From an uncultured Planctomycetaceae bacterium (GTDB taxonomy: Bacteria > Planctomycetota > Planctomycetia > Planctomycetales > Planctomycetaceae): a stretch of DNA of 46,008 bases. Location: positions 1-46,008 of the forward strand of contig CAIOKE010000097.1 in NCBI GenBank assembly GCA_903858815.1, in the 5' to 3' direction. Every line of letters starts with the position of its first letter. The first letter of the stretch is position 1. A program made the translations under genes and the position numbers. The notes under the pieces are model-generated. The model was not told the DNA's origin. It searched no databases and was given only the letters and a program-made list of their open reading frames with translations. Shown one piece after another: positions 1 through 8,699 of this stretch.

Positions 1-71
1 CTGAGGAACCAGCGACTGAGGAACCAGCGACTGAAGAACCTCCAGTTGTACCACTGCCAAAGCCCTATTGA
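1..71 (+). CDS. C-terminal end of an acidic repeat protein (partial)
   Basis: Only the last 22 codons of this gene lie in the window. The open frame begins at base 3 and ends at a TGA at 69-71. It encodes two EEPAT repeats, each from a 15-base unit, followed by EEPPVVPLPKPY. Acidic Pro/Thr-rich tails of this kind are common at the ends of secreted or surface planctomycete proteins, but the main body is outside the window and no function can be given. A strong hairpin terminator follows about 90 bases downstream, which supports this as a real 3' end. Confidence 0.6.
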   Translation, partial: EEPATEEPATEEPPVVPLPKPY

Positions 72-162
72 GTTGTGGATAACTCCGGGGTTGTGGAAGT
101 GACTAAATGTTGACAACAGGATTTGCATTATCAGGGTAGTGCAATCGTGTTGAGAATGAAAC

Positions 163-197
163 GAGGCCGGTGGTTATCCACCGGCCTCTGTTTTTTT
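163..197 (+). terminator. Rho-independent terminator
   Basis: A perfect 11-bp stem (GAGGCCGGTGG / CCACCGGCCTC) closes a 4-base loop and is followed after two bases by seven T residues. It ends the rightward repeat-protein gene. Read leftward the same hairpin is followed only by GTTTC, so it may also help to stop the opposing gene that ends at 260, but less well. Confidence 0.9.
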
Positions 198-259
198 AAG
201 CCACACAGACGATTTGCGGTCACTTTTGCGAAGTGCGTTTGACTCAACAATCGTGTTGC

Positions 260-943
260 TCAGAAGTCAATTCCCAGTCGGCAACACAATTCCAGGAATT
301 GTTCGTGCATTTCACTACTTGAGCTGTGCACATGCTCGGCTTCCGTGATGACTCGCATGTCTTCGATCAGTGGAATCTGTGAGCGTCTCAGAGCGAGTTC
401 ACATGGCCGATTCTGCTTTCCATAGACGAACAGCAGTTTGTGCTCGTCCAACTGGACTTCAAGAGGCAGTGAAGGGTTCAGCACAGCCAGTCCGCAGCAG
501 CCATCGTTCAGCAGCAGGTCTTCGAAGTCGTACAGGATGCTCTGCAGTACGGGAAGATCAATCTGTTCTCGATAAAGATCGGAGTGCTGTCCGGGTGCGC
601 GTTCGTGACTGGTTTCAAGCACGACATCGACGATTGAGCCGAGTGGTTCCAGCAGCGACATGAAGGTTTCAAAAAGGTGTTCTTTCGTGACGGAAGCCAT
701 GAGCACGGGAATCTGTGTTCTGGTTTCCTCGTCTGTGTAACATTCGTGTCGGTAGCCGGTTCTGGGGATGATTTCAAGGCTGTATGCTGGACGGATCGCA
801 TCAGTGAGTGTGAAATTCCCGTACCGCGCAATACTCATGTGCTGTTCGAGTTGTTCTTCGGACAGGTGACGGAAGCTGCTGACATCGCTGGATGGCGAGC
901 CATCGCGGTAACCGGTTTTCAGGAAATTCTGCAGGAAGCCCAT
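260..943 (-). CDS. Conserved-looking hypothetical protein, 227 aa
   Basis: I do not recognise this protein. It is a soluble, acidic chain without signal peptide or membrane segment. The N-terminal third is rich in Ser/Glu, and residues 75-180 look like a mixed alpha/beta domain with several hydrophobic strands (SIVDVVLETS, CGLAVLNPS, KLLFVYGKQ). Cysteines occur as a CC pair near residue 148 and again near the C-terminus (ELCCRLG). The ATG at 943 is preceded by a weak GAG site. It stands alone, ends towards the terminator at 163-197, and its upstream side faces the transglutaminase gene. The chain looks like a real folded protein rather than a chance frame, but the role is unknown. Confidence 0.7.
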   Translation of the reverse strand: MGFLQNFLKTGYRDGSPSSDVSSFRHLSEEQLEQHMSIARYGNFTLTDAIRPAYSLEIIPRTGYRHECYTDEETRTQIPVLMASVTKEHLFETFMSLLEPLGSIVDVVLETSHERAPGQHSDLYREQIDLPVLQSILYDFEDLLLNDGCCGLAVLNPSLPLEVQLDEHKLLFVYGKQNRPCELALRRSQIPLIEDMRVITEAEHVHSSSSEMHEQFLELCCRLGIDF

Positions 944-1180
944 AACATTTGATCTCGAAAAAGGCCGTTCTTTTGAACGGGGAGCCCGAATGAATTGAGC
1001 CTAGCACCCAACACTGGGGCGTGCGGGAGCTTTCGTAAAAATCTGAGGAATTCGTGATCTGGGGTGGGTTTGCGGGCGTGAACACTGCTGTTTCTGGTGT
1101 CGCAGTGTCGGAGTGAGGCGATACAATCGGTAAAAGCGACAGGATCCGAGTGTGTTCCGGCAGATCCCGGGAGAAGAACA

Positions 1181-2704
1181 GTGCGGCAGGTCAGAGCAAT
1201 ACTTCGGGTAATTCTTTGTCTGGTGGGAATCAGCCAGTATGCAGTGTTAGTGGCGGTTGATGAAACGTGGTATCGCATTGAGTTTGATGGTCAAGCGGCG
1301 GGCCATGAGGTTCTGACTGTGCAGCAGTTTGAGCATCCCGATCGCGGGCAATACCTGAAGTATCATCGAGAGACGGTGTTGCGTCTCAAAAGATTTGGGC
1401 AGGATCTGTCTGTTCGTGCCAGCCTTGTGACGGAGGAGACGCCGGATGGTTTGCTGTGGTCGTGGAAGCTGCAGCGTTCTGCTGCTGACGGAGCCCAATT
1501 AGACCGAAGTGGTGAGTGGAGTAATGGAAACCGGTCTTTTCGGGTGCGTGAGATTGTCGGGACGGACGTCGTTGAGTCGACGATTGAGTGTTCCGATCAG
1601 CCACGATCGCCACTGATTGGGGGCTGGCTGCTGACTGCCATGGCACAGAGCAGAAAAACCTGGCGTACTCAGGTGTTTTTTCCTGAGAGTGGTGGAGTAG
1701 CTGAACTGCAGATTGACATGAAGTCAAGAGCTCGTCGAGTGGTGTCCGATCAGGATCGCGGAGTGCTTGAGTTAACCTATGAATTCCGACCTCCGGAGTT
1801 TCCGGAGGTGGAACCGGTTACGTTAGTATTTCGTGATGGGATTCTGAATGGTTCTGAGCAGGCGGTTCTTGGTGGGCGACTGATAATTGAGCGAACAGAG
1901 CCTGCGAAGGCCCTTGGGTACCAGAATACTGCATCGCTGGATCTGCATTTGCAGACGATGATCCCGGTGAACGGCCTTGTGAAGTGGAACGCTTCGGGTG
2001 AACTGCTGCTGCAGTTGCAGATGTCAGCAGGGCTTCGTGGTCTACTTCAGGCGACTGATTTTCAGCAGGTATCTCATCTGGCCGACGGCAATGTTGAGCT
2101 GTTGTTGAGAGATCCGGCATTTCCGCGGGAACGATCAAAGGCCGGGAAAAAACTGACAGCTGAAGACGTGGCTGAGTATCAGAATTCAGGACGCTGGATC
2201 GATTCAGCGAATGCGGAGATTCAGCGAACTGGAAATCTGGCGGCCGGTGCCATCACGGATCCGCAGCAGAAGTGCGTTCGTTTGCTGGAATACGTACAGA
2301 AGAGAATGCATTTTTCTGCTTTTTCGACATTACAGCAGCCTGCATCAGCAGTACTGAAGTCGTGGACTGGTGACTGTACTGAGCATGCAGTTCTGCTTTC
2401 GGCGTTGCTGCGTTCGCAGCAGATTCCGGCTCGGGTTGCGGTGGGATTTCTGTTTGTCCCGAAGGCGGCAGCGTTTGCTCCGCATATGTGGGCAGAGGCC
2501 TTGATTAACGGAGTCTGGATTCCTCTGGATTCGACACTACCTTTGGATATTGAGCCCCTTCCCAGAATACGAGTATCGCACTCTTCGCTGGCAGCAGAAG
2601 TCAGTGGCTGCGTCGGATTGTTTGCGAATCTGATGGATTTTCCCGGTCAGGTTGAGGTGACGGTGTTATCTGATCAAGCGTTTTCAAATCAACCCCAGCA
2701 GTGA
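1181..2704 (+). CDS. Exported transglutaminase-like domain protein
   Basis: This 507-residue protein has an N-terminal hydrophobic stretch (about residues 7-25, a signal peptide or anchor), a beta-rich middle region, and a C-terminal transglutaminase-like domain of the papain-fold superfamily. The triad is visible: Cys399 in GDCTEHA, His435 in HMWAEA and Asp450 in PLDST. Bacterial members are usually peptidases or amide-forming enzymes acting outside the cytoplasm; the substrate is unknown. I chose the GTG at 1181 because GGGAG lies 8 bases upstream and the signal then starts at once. An upstream GTG at 1097 would add 28 residues without a ribosome site. The 3' end overlaps the convergent amidohydrolase gene by 21 bases. 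Confidence 0.85.
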   Translation: MRQVRAILRVILCLVGISQYAVLVAVDETWYRIEFDGQAAGHEVLTVQQFEHPDRGQYLKYHRETVLRLKRFGQDLSVRASLVTEETPDGLLWSWKLQRSAADGAQLDRSGEWSNGNRSFRVREIVGTDVVESTIECSDQPRSPLIGGWLLTAMAQSRKTWRTQVFFPESGGVAELQIDMKSRARRVVSDQDRGVLELTYEFRPPEFPEVEPVTLVFRDGILNGSEQAVLGGRLIIERTEPAKALGYQNTASLDLHLQTMIPVNGLVKWNASGELLLQLQMSAGLRGLLQATDFQQVSHLADGNVELLLRDPAFPRERSKAGKKLTAEDVAEYQNSGRWIDSANAEIQRTGNLAAGAITDPQQKCVRLLEYVQKRMHFSAFSTLQQPASAVLKSWTGDCTEHAVLLSALLRSQQIPARVAVGFLFVPKAAAFAPHMWAEALINGVWIPLDSTLPLDIEPLPRIRVSHSSLAAEVSGCVGLFANLMDFPGQVEVTVLSDQAFSNQPQQ

Positions 2705-3532
2705 CAGGCTGTCGCGCTGGATCATGGATTCAAGAGCGTCGACGCTGAGTCGGGGTAATCGAGTACCCTCCAGCTGTGTATTGAGATTTCGCAGTCCGGC
2801 GAGGGAATCGTTGACGGTTGTGAAAGGGTAGTCAGTTCCGAACAGCAGTTTATGCCAGACTCCATATTCCTGCACCAGCATCAGGCTGTTGTACAGCTGC
2901 CATGGTCGGTAATGCAGAGCCGACACATCGGCATAAACATGCTGATGTTTGCGGATCACGGCGACGCATTCACCTTCAAATGGATGGCCGAGGTGTGCGA
3001 GAATCATGCGCAGTTCGGGGAATTTTGTGGCCACCTTATCAAGCAGTCGTGGGTAGGTGAATTCAAGCGGGGCCTGTGAGATGAATGTCGTCCCGGTATG
3101 CAGCAGAACCGGCAGCTGGTGTGCTGATGCGTAGTGCCACAATTCGTCCAGTCGTTCATCGTCCGGACGAAAACCTGCGTACATGGGCATCAGTTTGATC
3201 CCACGCAGTCCCAGTTCACAGTGTCCCTGCTGCAGTTCCTGCTGCCAGCCTGGCTGAGTTGGGTCAAGGGACAGAAAGCCGATAAGTCGTTCCGGAGCGT
3301 GACTGACGTATGTGGCAATATCGCTGTCATTGACCCAGAGTCCGCTGAGTTTTGCTTTGCCTCCGAACACAACGGTACGAACGTCAGCAGGAGCAGTTGC
3401 GCAGTAGTGGTCGAGATTTACGGTCAGGTCCACTTCAATGCCGGCTCGGGCACGCCGCGCCTGAATCTGAAAATCTTCCTGAAAGTGTTCCGGATAGCGC
3501 CAGTAGTGGCTGTGAATGTCGATGACGGGCAT
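2684..3532 (-). CDS. Amidohydrolase family metal-dependent hydrolase
   Basis: A 282-residue TIM-barrel hydrolase of the amidohydrolase-2 (PF04909) type, cytoplasmic. Metal-site features are visible: HxH at His7/His9 in DIHSHY, Lys113 in GIKLMP, His145 in LLHTG, His180/His183 in LAHLGHP, and Asp234 in FGTDYP. Family members include decarboxylases (ACMSD-like) and lactonase/hydrolases, so the substrate cannot be read from sequence. The start is the ATG at 3532, directly before the HxH strand and behind an AGAGG site; a TTG at 3553 gives seven extra residues and is less likely. It is 27 bases downstream of an MFS carrier gene and probably cotranscribed, which suggests uptake and breakdown of one small organic acid. 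It overlaps the opposing gene by 21 bases. Confidence 0.87.
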   Translation of the reverse strand: MPVIDIHSHYWRYPEHFQEDFQIQARRARAGIEVDLTVNLDHYCATAPADVRTVVFGGKAKLSGLWVNDSDIATYVSHAPERLIGFLSLDPTQPGWQQELQQGHCELGLRGIKLMPMYAGFRPDDERLDELWHYASAHQLPVLLHTGTTFISQAPLEFTYPRLLDKVATKFPELRMILAHLGHPFEGECVAVIRKHQHVYADVSALHYRPWQLYNSLMLVQEYGVWHKLLFGTDYPFTTVNDSLAGLRNLNTQLEGTRLPRLSVDALESMIQRDSLSLLGLI

Positions 3533-3559
3533 GCTGCAGATCCTCTGAATCAAGCTGAA

Positions 3560-4888
3560 TCAATTGGAATTGTCCGTCGAATTCTCCACGGGGACGAATC
3601 GGAATCTCATCCAGAGACCTGCCGCAGTCAGCAGGACAAGGCAGTTGATGTAAAAGATCGGATCCCATTGCTGGCGTCCACTCAGTTTCATTTTTCCCAG
3701 TGCATCCGCCAGAACTCCGACCAGTAGTTGAGAGGACATGGCGCCGAAGACTCCGGCTGAGTTCATCAATCCAAAAAGTGCGCCTGTATGTCGGCCACTG
3801 ATACCGATCGCGCAGGACCACCAGAGTGACTGTGTTGCCTGTGTTGCAAAACAGGATCCGCCTGTGAGCAGGACGGCGTAGCGATGGTCTGAGCAGAGCA
3901 GGGCGGCAGCCAGCATACCGGCAGCTGTCAGAAAGGCGGTCGGACCGGCTACTCTGCCATGTTCGGGGTGTCGTGCGATCTGCAGTCGATCAACGATCCA
4001 GCCGCCGAAAAACGTACCGGCGGCGGCACAGGCGAGGACGACCGATGTCATCATTCCGGCATCGGCGGCGGCCAGACCGCGTCCTTTTTCGAGGTAGCGT
4101 GGGAACCACGAAAAGTAAATGTAACTATTGAATGATGCACAGATCATGATGGCGCTGAGCTGTCGGACGCTGGAGTTTCTGAGGACGATTTTCCAGGGAA
4201 CTTCACAGGGTGGCTGTGCGCTGCTGGTGCCGGCAGCGATGAGTTGTCGTTCCTCGGGTGTGACGGCCGGATGTTGTGACGGTTCGTCGCGAAACCAGAA
4301 ACAGAACCCTGCAGCCCAGACGAATCCGATGCTGCCGAAGACAGCAAATGTCGCTCTCCAGCCCACTCGTTCAATCAGTGCAGCGGCCAGCCATGGAGCG
4401 ACAGCACCACCAGTCTGCGATGCAGCCAGCAGGATACCCTGCGCGCGTCCGCGTTCCTGTTGTGGAAACCAGCGTGAAACGACTCGGGCGGCATTCGGAA
4501 ACGCACCAGCTTCCCCGGCACCAAACAGAAATCGGACAAGTATCAGTGAGGTCAGGCCGTTGCAGAGGCCTGTCAGAACGGTGAAGGCGGACCACCAGAG
4601 CGAGATTCGAGTGAGAATTCGTCGGGCTCCCAGACGGTCGCCCCAGCGCCCGGTCGGGACTTCAAACAGTCCGTAAGCGAGTGTGAAGGCCATCAGGACA
4701 AGACTGCCTCCGGTATTGGAAATGTGCAGGTCTTCGCTGATTTTTCCCAATGCGGCTGAGATACAGATGCGGTCGAGATACAGGATACCTGAAAGTGCAC
4801 AGAGCCAGGCCAGTACGAGGTAACGAATTCGTCCTGGTCCGGGAAACATTGTTCCGGAAGCGAATGGGTTTGCTGGTACATCAGGCAT
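3560..4888 (-). CDS. MFS transporter, anion:cation symporter-like
   Basis: A 442-residue inner-membrane carrier of the major facilitator superfamily with about twelve hydrophobic helices. The loop between helices 2 and 3 carries the family motif in the form GRWGDRLGARR, and helix 4-5 has FLFGAGEAGAFPNAARV, typical of the ACS group (hexuronate, galactonate and other organic-anion symporters). The ATG at 4888 has AGGA about 10 bases upstream. It is the first gene of a probable two-gene leftward unit with the amidohydrolase. I infer import of an organic acid; the exact substrate is not visible. Confidence 0.9.
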   Translation of the reverse strand: MPDVPANPFASGTMFPGPGRIRYLVLAWLCALSGILYLDRICISAALGKISEDLHISNTGGSLVLMAFTLAYGLFEVPTGRWGDRLGARRILTRISLWWSAFTVLTGLCNGLTSLILVRFLFGAGEAGAFPNAARVVSRWFPQQERGRAQGILLAASQTGGAVAPWLAAALIERVGWRATFAVFGSIGFVWAAGFCFWFRDEPSQHPAVTPEERQLIAAGTSSAQPPCEVPWKIVLRNSSVRQLSAIMICASFNSYIYFSWFPRYLEKGRGLAAADAGMMTSVVLACAAAGTFFGGWIVDRLQIARHPEHGRVAGPTAFLTAAGMLAAALLCSDHRYAVLLTGGSCFATQATQSLWWSCAIGISGRHTGALFGLMNSAGVFGAMSSQLLVGVLADALGKMKLSGRQQWDPIFYINCLVLLTAAGLWMRFRFVPVENSTDNSN

Positions 4889-5130
4889 CCGAGGTACGTC
4901 CTGCGATGTCAGTCACACGGGAGCCCAGTCTCAGGTCAGGGCTGGGTTCAGGAGTCAGCGGACGCACTGTGTCAGAGGCGGGGGCAGCGTACAAGCCGTT
5001 GGCAGCGGGGATTTTCTGAAGTCTGGCAGGTTTTTGGCAGGTTTGCGGATCAGGAATCTGAGGGGTACAATTCGCGGTTGGCCGCTGCAGCGGTTTTGTT
5101 CAGCACATCTGAATTTGCAGGGTACATCGC

Positions 5131-6981
5131 GTGTGGAGTCGTCAGATCCCGTTTCGAGTGGATATTGCTGGTATCATTGAGATCATGGGATCTTCACTGT
5201 ACAGCCGAATGGATACTCCCATTCGTGAACTGATACAGAATGCCTATGATGCCATTCTCAGGCGACGTTGTCGGGATCTGCAGTTTCGTGGTCGTATCGA
5301 CATTTGTCAGGATGCGGACGCCGGGACTCTGACCTTCTCCGATGACGGGGTGGGTCTGACGGCAGACGAGGCCGAGCAGTATCTGGGCACTCTGGGTATC
5401 GGGATGACGGGTTTGCTCAAGGGACGTCAACCGACGGCAGCAAAGGCGATTGTGGCCGGTGATGGCGAAGGGTTGGTCGGTCAGTTTGGTATTGGTTTAT
5501 TCAGTGCATTTATGCTGGCCGATTTTCTGCGGGTTGAAAGTCGCAGTGATGACAGTGGTGAAGGGGTGTGCTGGGAGGCCGGTCCGGGTTCAGAGATTCG
5601 GCTGTCATCGACATCCAGATCACAGCCTGGCACCAGTGTGACGCTGCATCTGAAGCCTCAGTTTCGGATGTGGTGCGAGTCTGTAGAGTCATTGGAAGCG
5701 GCAATTCGGGAGTTTGCAGATTTTCTGCCGGTGCCGATTCATGTGAATGACCGTGCGGCGCGCGCGAACGTGATTAATGCTCCGTGGTTCGAGCCGACAC
5801 CCGAATCTGAGTCTCTGGAAATGGCACTGGCGGACTACTTCAACGAAGCTCCATTGGACGTAATTCCGATCCGGATGGAGCATCCGTTGTCGATCGCAGG
5901 TGCTCTGTATGTGTCTCCCCAGCGGACTCCGGGATTTGCAGATGAGTCGACAGTGGCGGTGACAGTTCGTCGCATGGTGATTTCGCGACGTGTCCGGGAC
6001 CTGCTGCCGGCGTGGGGAACATTTTTTCGCGGGATTCTTGAGTTGGAGGACGGAACGCCGGTTGCCAGTCGCGAAGATCTGGTGCGTGACGAAAACTTCC
6101 GTGCGTTGCGAAGAACACTGGAAGAGCATCTGTATCAGCATCTGGAGGGTCTGGCTGAGCAGCCTGGTTCACGGCTCGAGTCGATTGTGACATGGCATCG
6201 CTACCATTTCGCCGGGGCCTCTTTGTCTGAGGCTCGTCTCAGGCAGCTGATGCGAAAGGTTTATCGTTTTCAGACCTCCTGCGGGCCGATGCTGCTGGAT
6301 GATATTCTGAATCGCAGTGCCGCTGATCCGTTGTATGAGAGCGAGGCTGAGACGGTTGTCTGGTACAACGCTGATCGACGGCAGGAACGGTATCTGGATG
6401 ATTTATTCAGTCGCATCAATGTTCCCTGTGTGCATGCGGTTCGTAGTTTTGAAGAGAGCCTGCTGGCGGCGATGCTGGCCGATCAGGACAACGGTGCAGA
6501 GCTTCGCCAGGCGACTCCCTCGGCCCCGAATTTCAGTCGAACGGTTCTGGGAATGACGGATCCGGAGGATTTGTCGGCAGTATGGCAGGACTATTTCTCC
6601 TGTGTTGAAGCGCGAGTTATGACGGCATCACTGGCAGCAGGTCCTCCGGTTGCCGCTTTTCTGAATGATCGTTACGAGCTGGCGAGGACCTTTGATGAAC
6701 TGCGACGTGAGGGGGACATACCAACCGGTTTTCAGCGACTGATTGATGCTCATTTTCGTCAGGCTCCGGTGGGGCGGAACGAGGTCGTGCTGAATCGTGC
6801 CCATCGCCTGGTTCAGAATGCATTGCGCGGGGGGATTTCAAGTCCGCTGGCCAGTGTACTGCGAGTTCTTGTCATGAATACTCTGACAGCCGCGGGAGCG
6901 ACTCGCAGCGCAAAAGCGGCGGCGGTTCAGGCGGAGGATCTGGACTGGATTGCCGACGCGCTGAGGGGGCCGGGCGCCTGA
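5131..6981 (+). CDS. HSP90-family protein (HtpG-like, PRK14083 type)
   Basis: This 616-residue cytoplasmic protein is a divergent HSP90 chaperone ATPase. GHKL ATP-site motifs are in order: RELIQNAYDA near residue 31 (catalytic Glu in REL), SDDGVGLT near 70, GLVGQFGIGLFSAF near 115 (ATP lid and G2), and GTSVTLHLK near 168. The middle domain keeps FRGILELED followed by SREDLVRDENFRALR, where Arg of SRE matches the gamma-phosphate-sensing Arg of HtpG (SREILQ). It resembles the shorter actinobacterial/planctomycete HSP90 branch more than E. coli HtpG; the C-terminal half is poorly conserved. The GTG at 5131 follows AGGG at 7 bases. It is a single gene between divergent and convergent neighbours. 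Clients are unknown. Confidence 0.88.
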   Translation: MWSRQIPFRVDIAGIIEIMGSSLYSRMDTPIRELIQNAYDAILRRRCRDLQFRGRIDICQDADAGTLTFSDDGVGLTADEAEQYLGTLGIGMTGLLKGRQPTAAKAIVAGDGEGLVGQFGIGLFSAFMLADFLRVESRSDDSGEGVCWEAGPGSEIRLSSTSRSQPGTSVTLHLKPQFRMWCESVESLEAAIREFADFLPVPIHVNDRAARANVINAPWFEPTPESESLEMALADYFNEAPLDVIPIRMEHPLSIAGALYVSPQRTPGFADESTVAVTVRRMVISRRVRDLLPAWGTFFRGILELEDGTPVASREDLVRDENFRALRRTLEEHLYQHLEGLAEQPGSRLESIVTWHRYHFAGASLSEARLRQLMRKVYRFQTSCGPMLLDDILNRSAADPLYESEAETVVWYNADRRQERYLDDLFSRINVPCVHAVRSFEESLLAAMLADQDNGAELRQATPSAPNFSRTVLGMTDPEDLSAVWQDYFSCVEARVMTASLAAGPPVAAFLNDRYELARTFDELRREGDIPTGFQRLIDAHFRQAPVGRNEVVLNRAHRLVQNALRGGISSPLASVLRVLVMNTLTAAGATRSAKAAAVQAEDLDWIADALRGPGA

Positions 6982-7003
6982 TTCGTCAATGCGACGCCGG
7001 GAG

Positions 7004-7894
7004 TCAGTCGAACAGAGACTTCTGTCGAGTGGTGGGCTGTCGTCGTCCTGGCCAGACGGGCAGTTCCGGAAGGGCTGGCAGATGCCGTCTGATCTGCTCA
7101 TGCATCAGTGTGGCAAACTCCGGAGCAAAGCGGTCATCGGGGGCATGCGTAAAGATGAATGGCTGCAGTCCCTGCTGCAGCCAGCCTGCAATTATTGGTC
7201 CCCATTCGATCAGCCATGGAAGAGTCTGCCGGGTCTGATTGCGTCCGACGATTCGGAGAAACGGGTGTCGTGCTGTGACAGTGTGCCGCAGGGGAGTCCG
7301 GGGCTTGCGGGACTGCGAGATTCGTTCGACTTCATCTTCAGGCGGTGCAGAATAGAGTGGTCGCGAGTCGAACAGAACGAAGTCCAGTCCGCGTTCGGTG
7401 AGCAGGTCGATCAGCCAGCGTTCCTGTCGACCGAGGTCAAACCATCCATGGTGTCTGACTTCCACGGCCCACGGCAGGTGTTGTGGTAACTGATTCAGAA
7501 AGTCCAGCAGTGCCAGTGATTCGTCGGGTGAAAAGTCGGGTGGCAGCTGAATGAAGGACGGGCCGAGTACATCATATTTCTGCAGTATCTCGGCGGCACC
7601 GACAAAACGATCCAGTTCAGAGCGGGCATTTCGCAGTCTGCGATCGTGAGTAATTGTGCGGCTGACTTTGAGGGAGAAACGGAAGCCGTTGGCTGCTGAG
7701 CTGCCCCATTCGTGGAACCGTTCCAGTGGCGGCAGTGCATAGAACGTACTGTTACCCTCAACGGTTCTGAAGACGGAGGAGTACTGGGGCAACCATTCTT
7801 TGCGCGGAGCCGCAGCGGTGAACAGCGAACCCTTCCACGATTCACAGGCCCAGACAGGGCAACCCAGAAACAGATCAGTCGTCGATTGATTCAT
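7004..7894 (-). CDS. DUF72 (YecE-like) family protein
   Basis: A 296-residue TIM-barrel protein of the DUF72/YecE family. Typical features are the N-terminal FLGCPVWACESWKG, the EGNSTFYALPP segment, GFRFSLKVSRTITHDRRL, and near the middle FIQLPPDF and AVEVRHHGWF. The family has no firmly established activity; a link to nucleic-acid or sugar metabolism has been guessed from its barrel fold. It lies 21 bases behind scpB and reads as the last gene of the scpB unit. The 3' end is 22 bases from the convergent HSP90 gene. Confidence 0.9.
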   Translation of the reverse strand: MNQSTTDLFLGCPVWACESWKGSLFTAAAPRKEWLPQYSSVFRTVEGNSTFYALPPLERFHEWGSSAANGFRFSLKVSRTITHDRRLRNARSELDRFVGAAEILQKYDVLGPSFIQLPPDFSPDESLALLDFLNQLPQHLPWAVEVRHHGWFDLGRQERWLIDLLTERGLDFVLFDSRPLYSAPPEDEVERISQSRKPRTPLRHTVTARHPFLRIVGRNQTRQTLPWLIEWGPIIAGWLQQGLQPFIFTHAPDDRFAPEFATLMHEQIRRHLPALPELPVWPGRRQPTTRQKSLFD

Positions 7895-7915
7895 GACACA
7901 GCCGGGAATTCTGAA

Positions 7916-8662
7916 TCAGGCAGCAGCCTCTTCGTCTTCGGAAAATGGCAGCAGCGAAGGTTCTGGGCCACGTCCGGGTTTTCGCAGTGTCGCATAGCCG
8001 GGCAGGTCTTCAAGGTGACGCAGTGCAAAAGTCGTCAGAAACAGCTTTGTGGTTCCATACAGGAACGGCCGACCGAGCGAGTCGTCTTCGCCGGCGATTC
8101 GGATGAGTCCCTTATCCATCAACTGACGGATCATTTCCGCTGACTGGACTCCACGGATAGCCTCCACGTCGGCCCGCGTCACGGGCTGCTGGTAGGCGAT
8201 GATTGTCAGAGTTTCCATCATCGGGGCTGAAAGCCGAGCGGCAGCCTGACGGTTATGCAGTCGATCAAGCCATGGGGCGAGTGCGGCCCGAGTCATCAGA
8301 ACGTAGCCCGCTGCCGTCTGCTCAATACGAAACGCGGACCGCGTGCGGTCATAGCTTTCATTCAGCAGTGTAATGATCTGCTGGACTTCACGTGCATCAA
8401 TCAGACGAGCAGACTGGGCCAGTTTTCTGGCAGGAACTGCACTCTCAGAAATCAACAGGGCGGCTTCCAGTCGAGCGATGCGCAGTGTGCGGACCAGTGT
8501 TCCGTCGGCCTGCAGGATCCCTGAACCGCTATGGCTGCCGGGACGATTGGCCGGCAGTCTTCTGATCAGGCGTTCGCGTTCACTGCGATCATCTGTTGTG
8601 CACGAATACCTGAGTTGGTCGTGCCGGGGGTTCCACGGACCGAATGTTGGACGGTCTTGCAT
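7916..8662 (-). CDS. scpB: Segregation and condensation protein B
   Basis: ScpB binds kleisin ScpA and the SMC ATPase to form bacterial condensin, which compacts and segregates the chromosome. The two winged-helix domains are visible: the first from about residue 60 (RIARLEAALLIS, with ARKLAQ) and the second with PMMETLTIIAYQQPVTRADVEAIRG and MIRQLMDKGLIRIAGEDDSLGRPFLYGTT, the signature of the family. At 248 residues it is slightly long because of about 55 extra N-terminal residues without recognisable fold. No scpA lies in the window. It sits between a membrane-anchored unknown (37 bases upstream) and DUF72 (21 bases downstream), all leftward. Confidence 0.93.
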   Translation of the reverse strand: MQDRPTFGPWNPRHDQLRYSCTTDDRSERERLIRRLPANRPGSHSGSGILQADGTLVRTLRIARLEAALLISESAVPARKLAQSARLIDAREVQQIITLLNESYDRTRSAFRIEQTAAGYVLMTRAALAPWLDRLHNRQAAARLSAPMMETLTIIAYQQPVTRADVEAIRGVQSAEMIRQLMDKGLIRIAGEDDSLGRPFLYGTTKLFLTTFALRHLEDLPGYATLRKPGRGPEPSLLPFSEDEEAAA

Positions 8663-8699
8663 GGCTGGTCTCTGAAGAATTGCGGTCGCAGTGGTTCGG

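Noticed and set aside
3134-3727. A 197-codon rightward frame opposite the amidohydrolase and MFS genes
   Set aside because: It is antisense to two recognised genes and has no ribosome site or domain.
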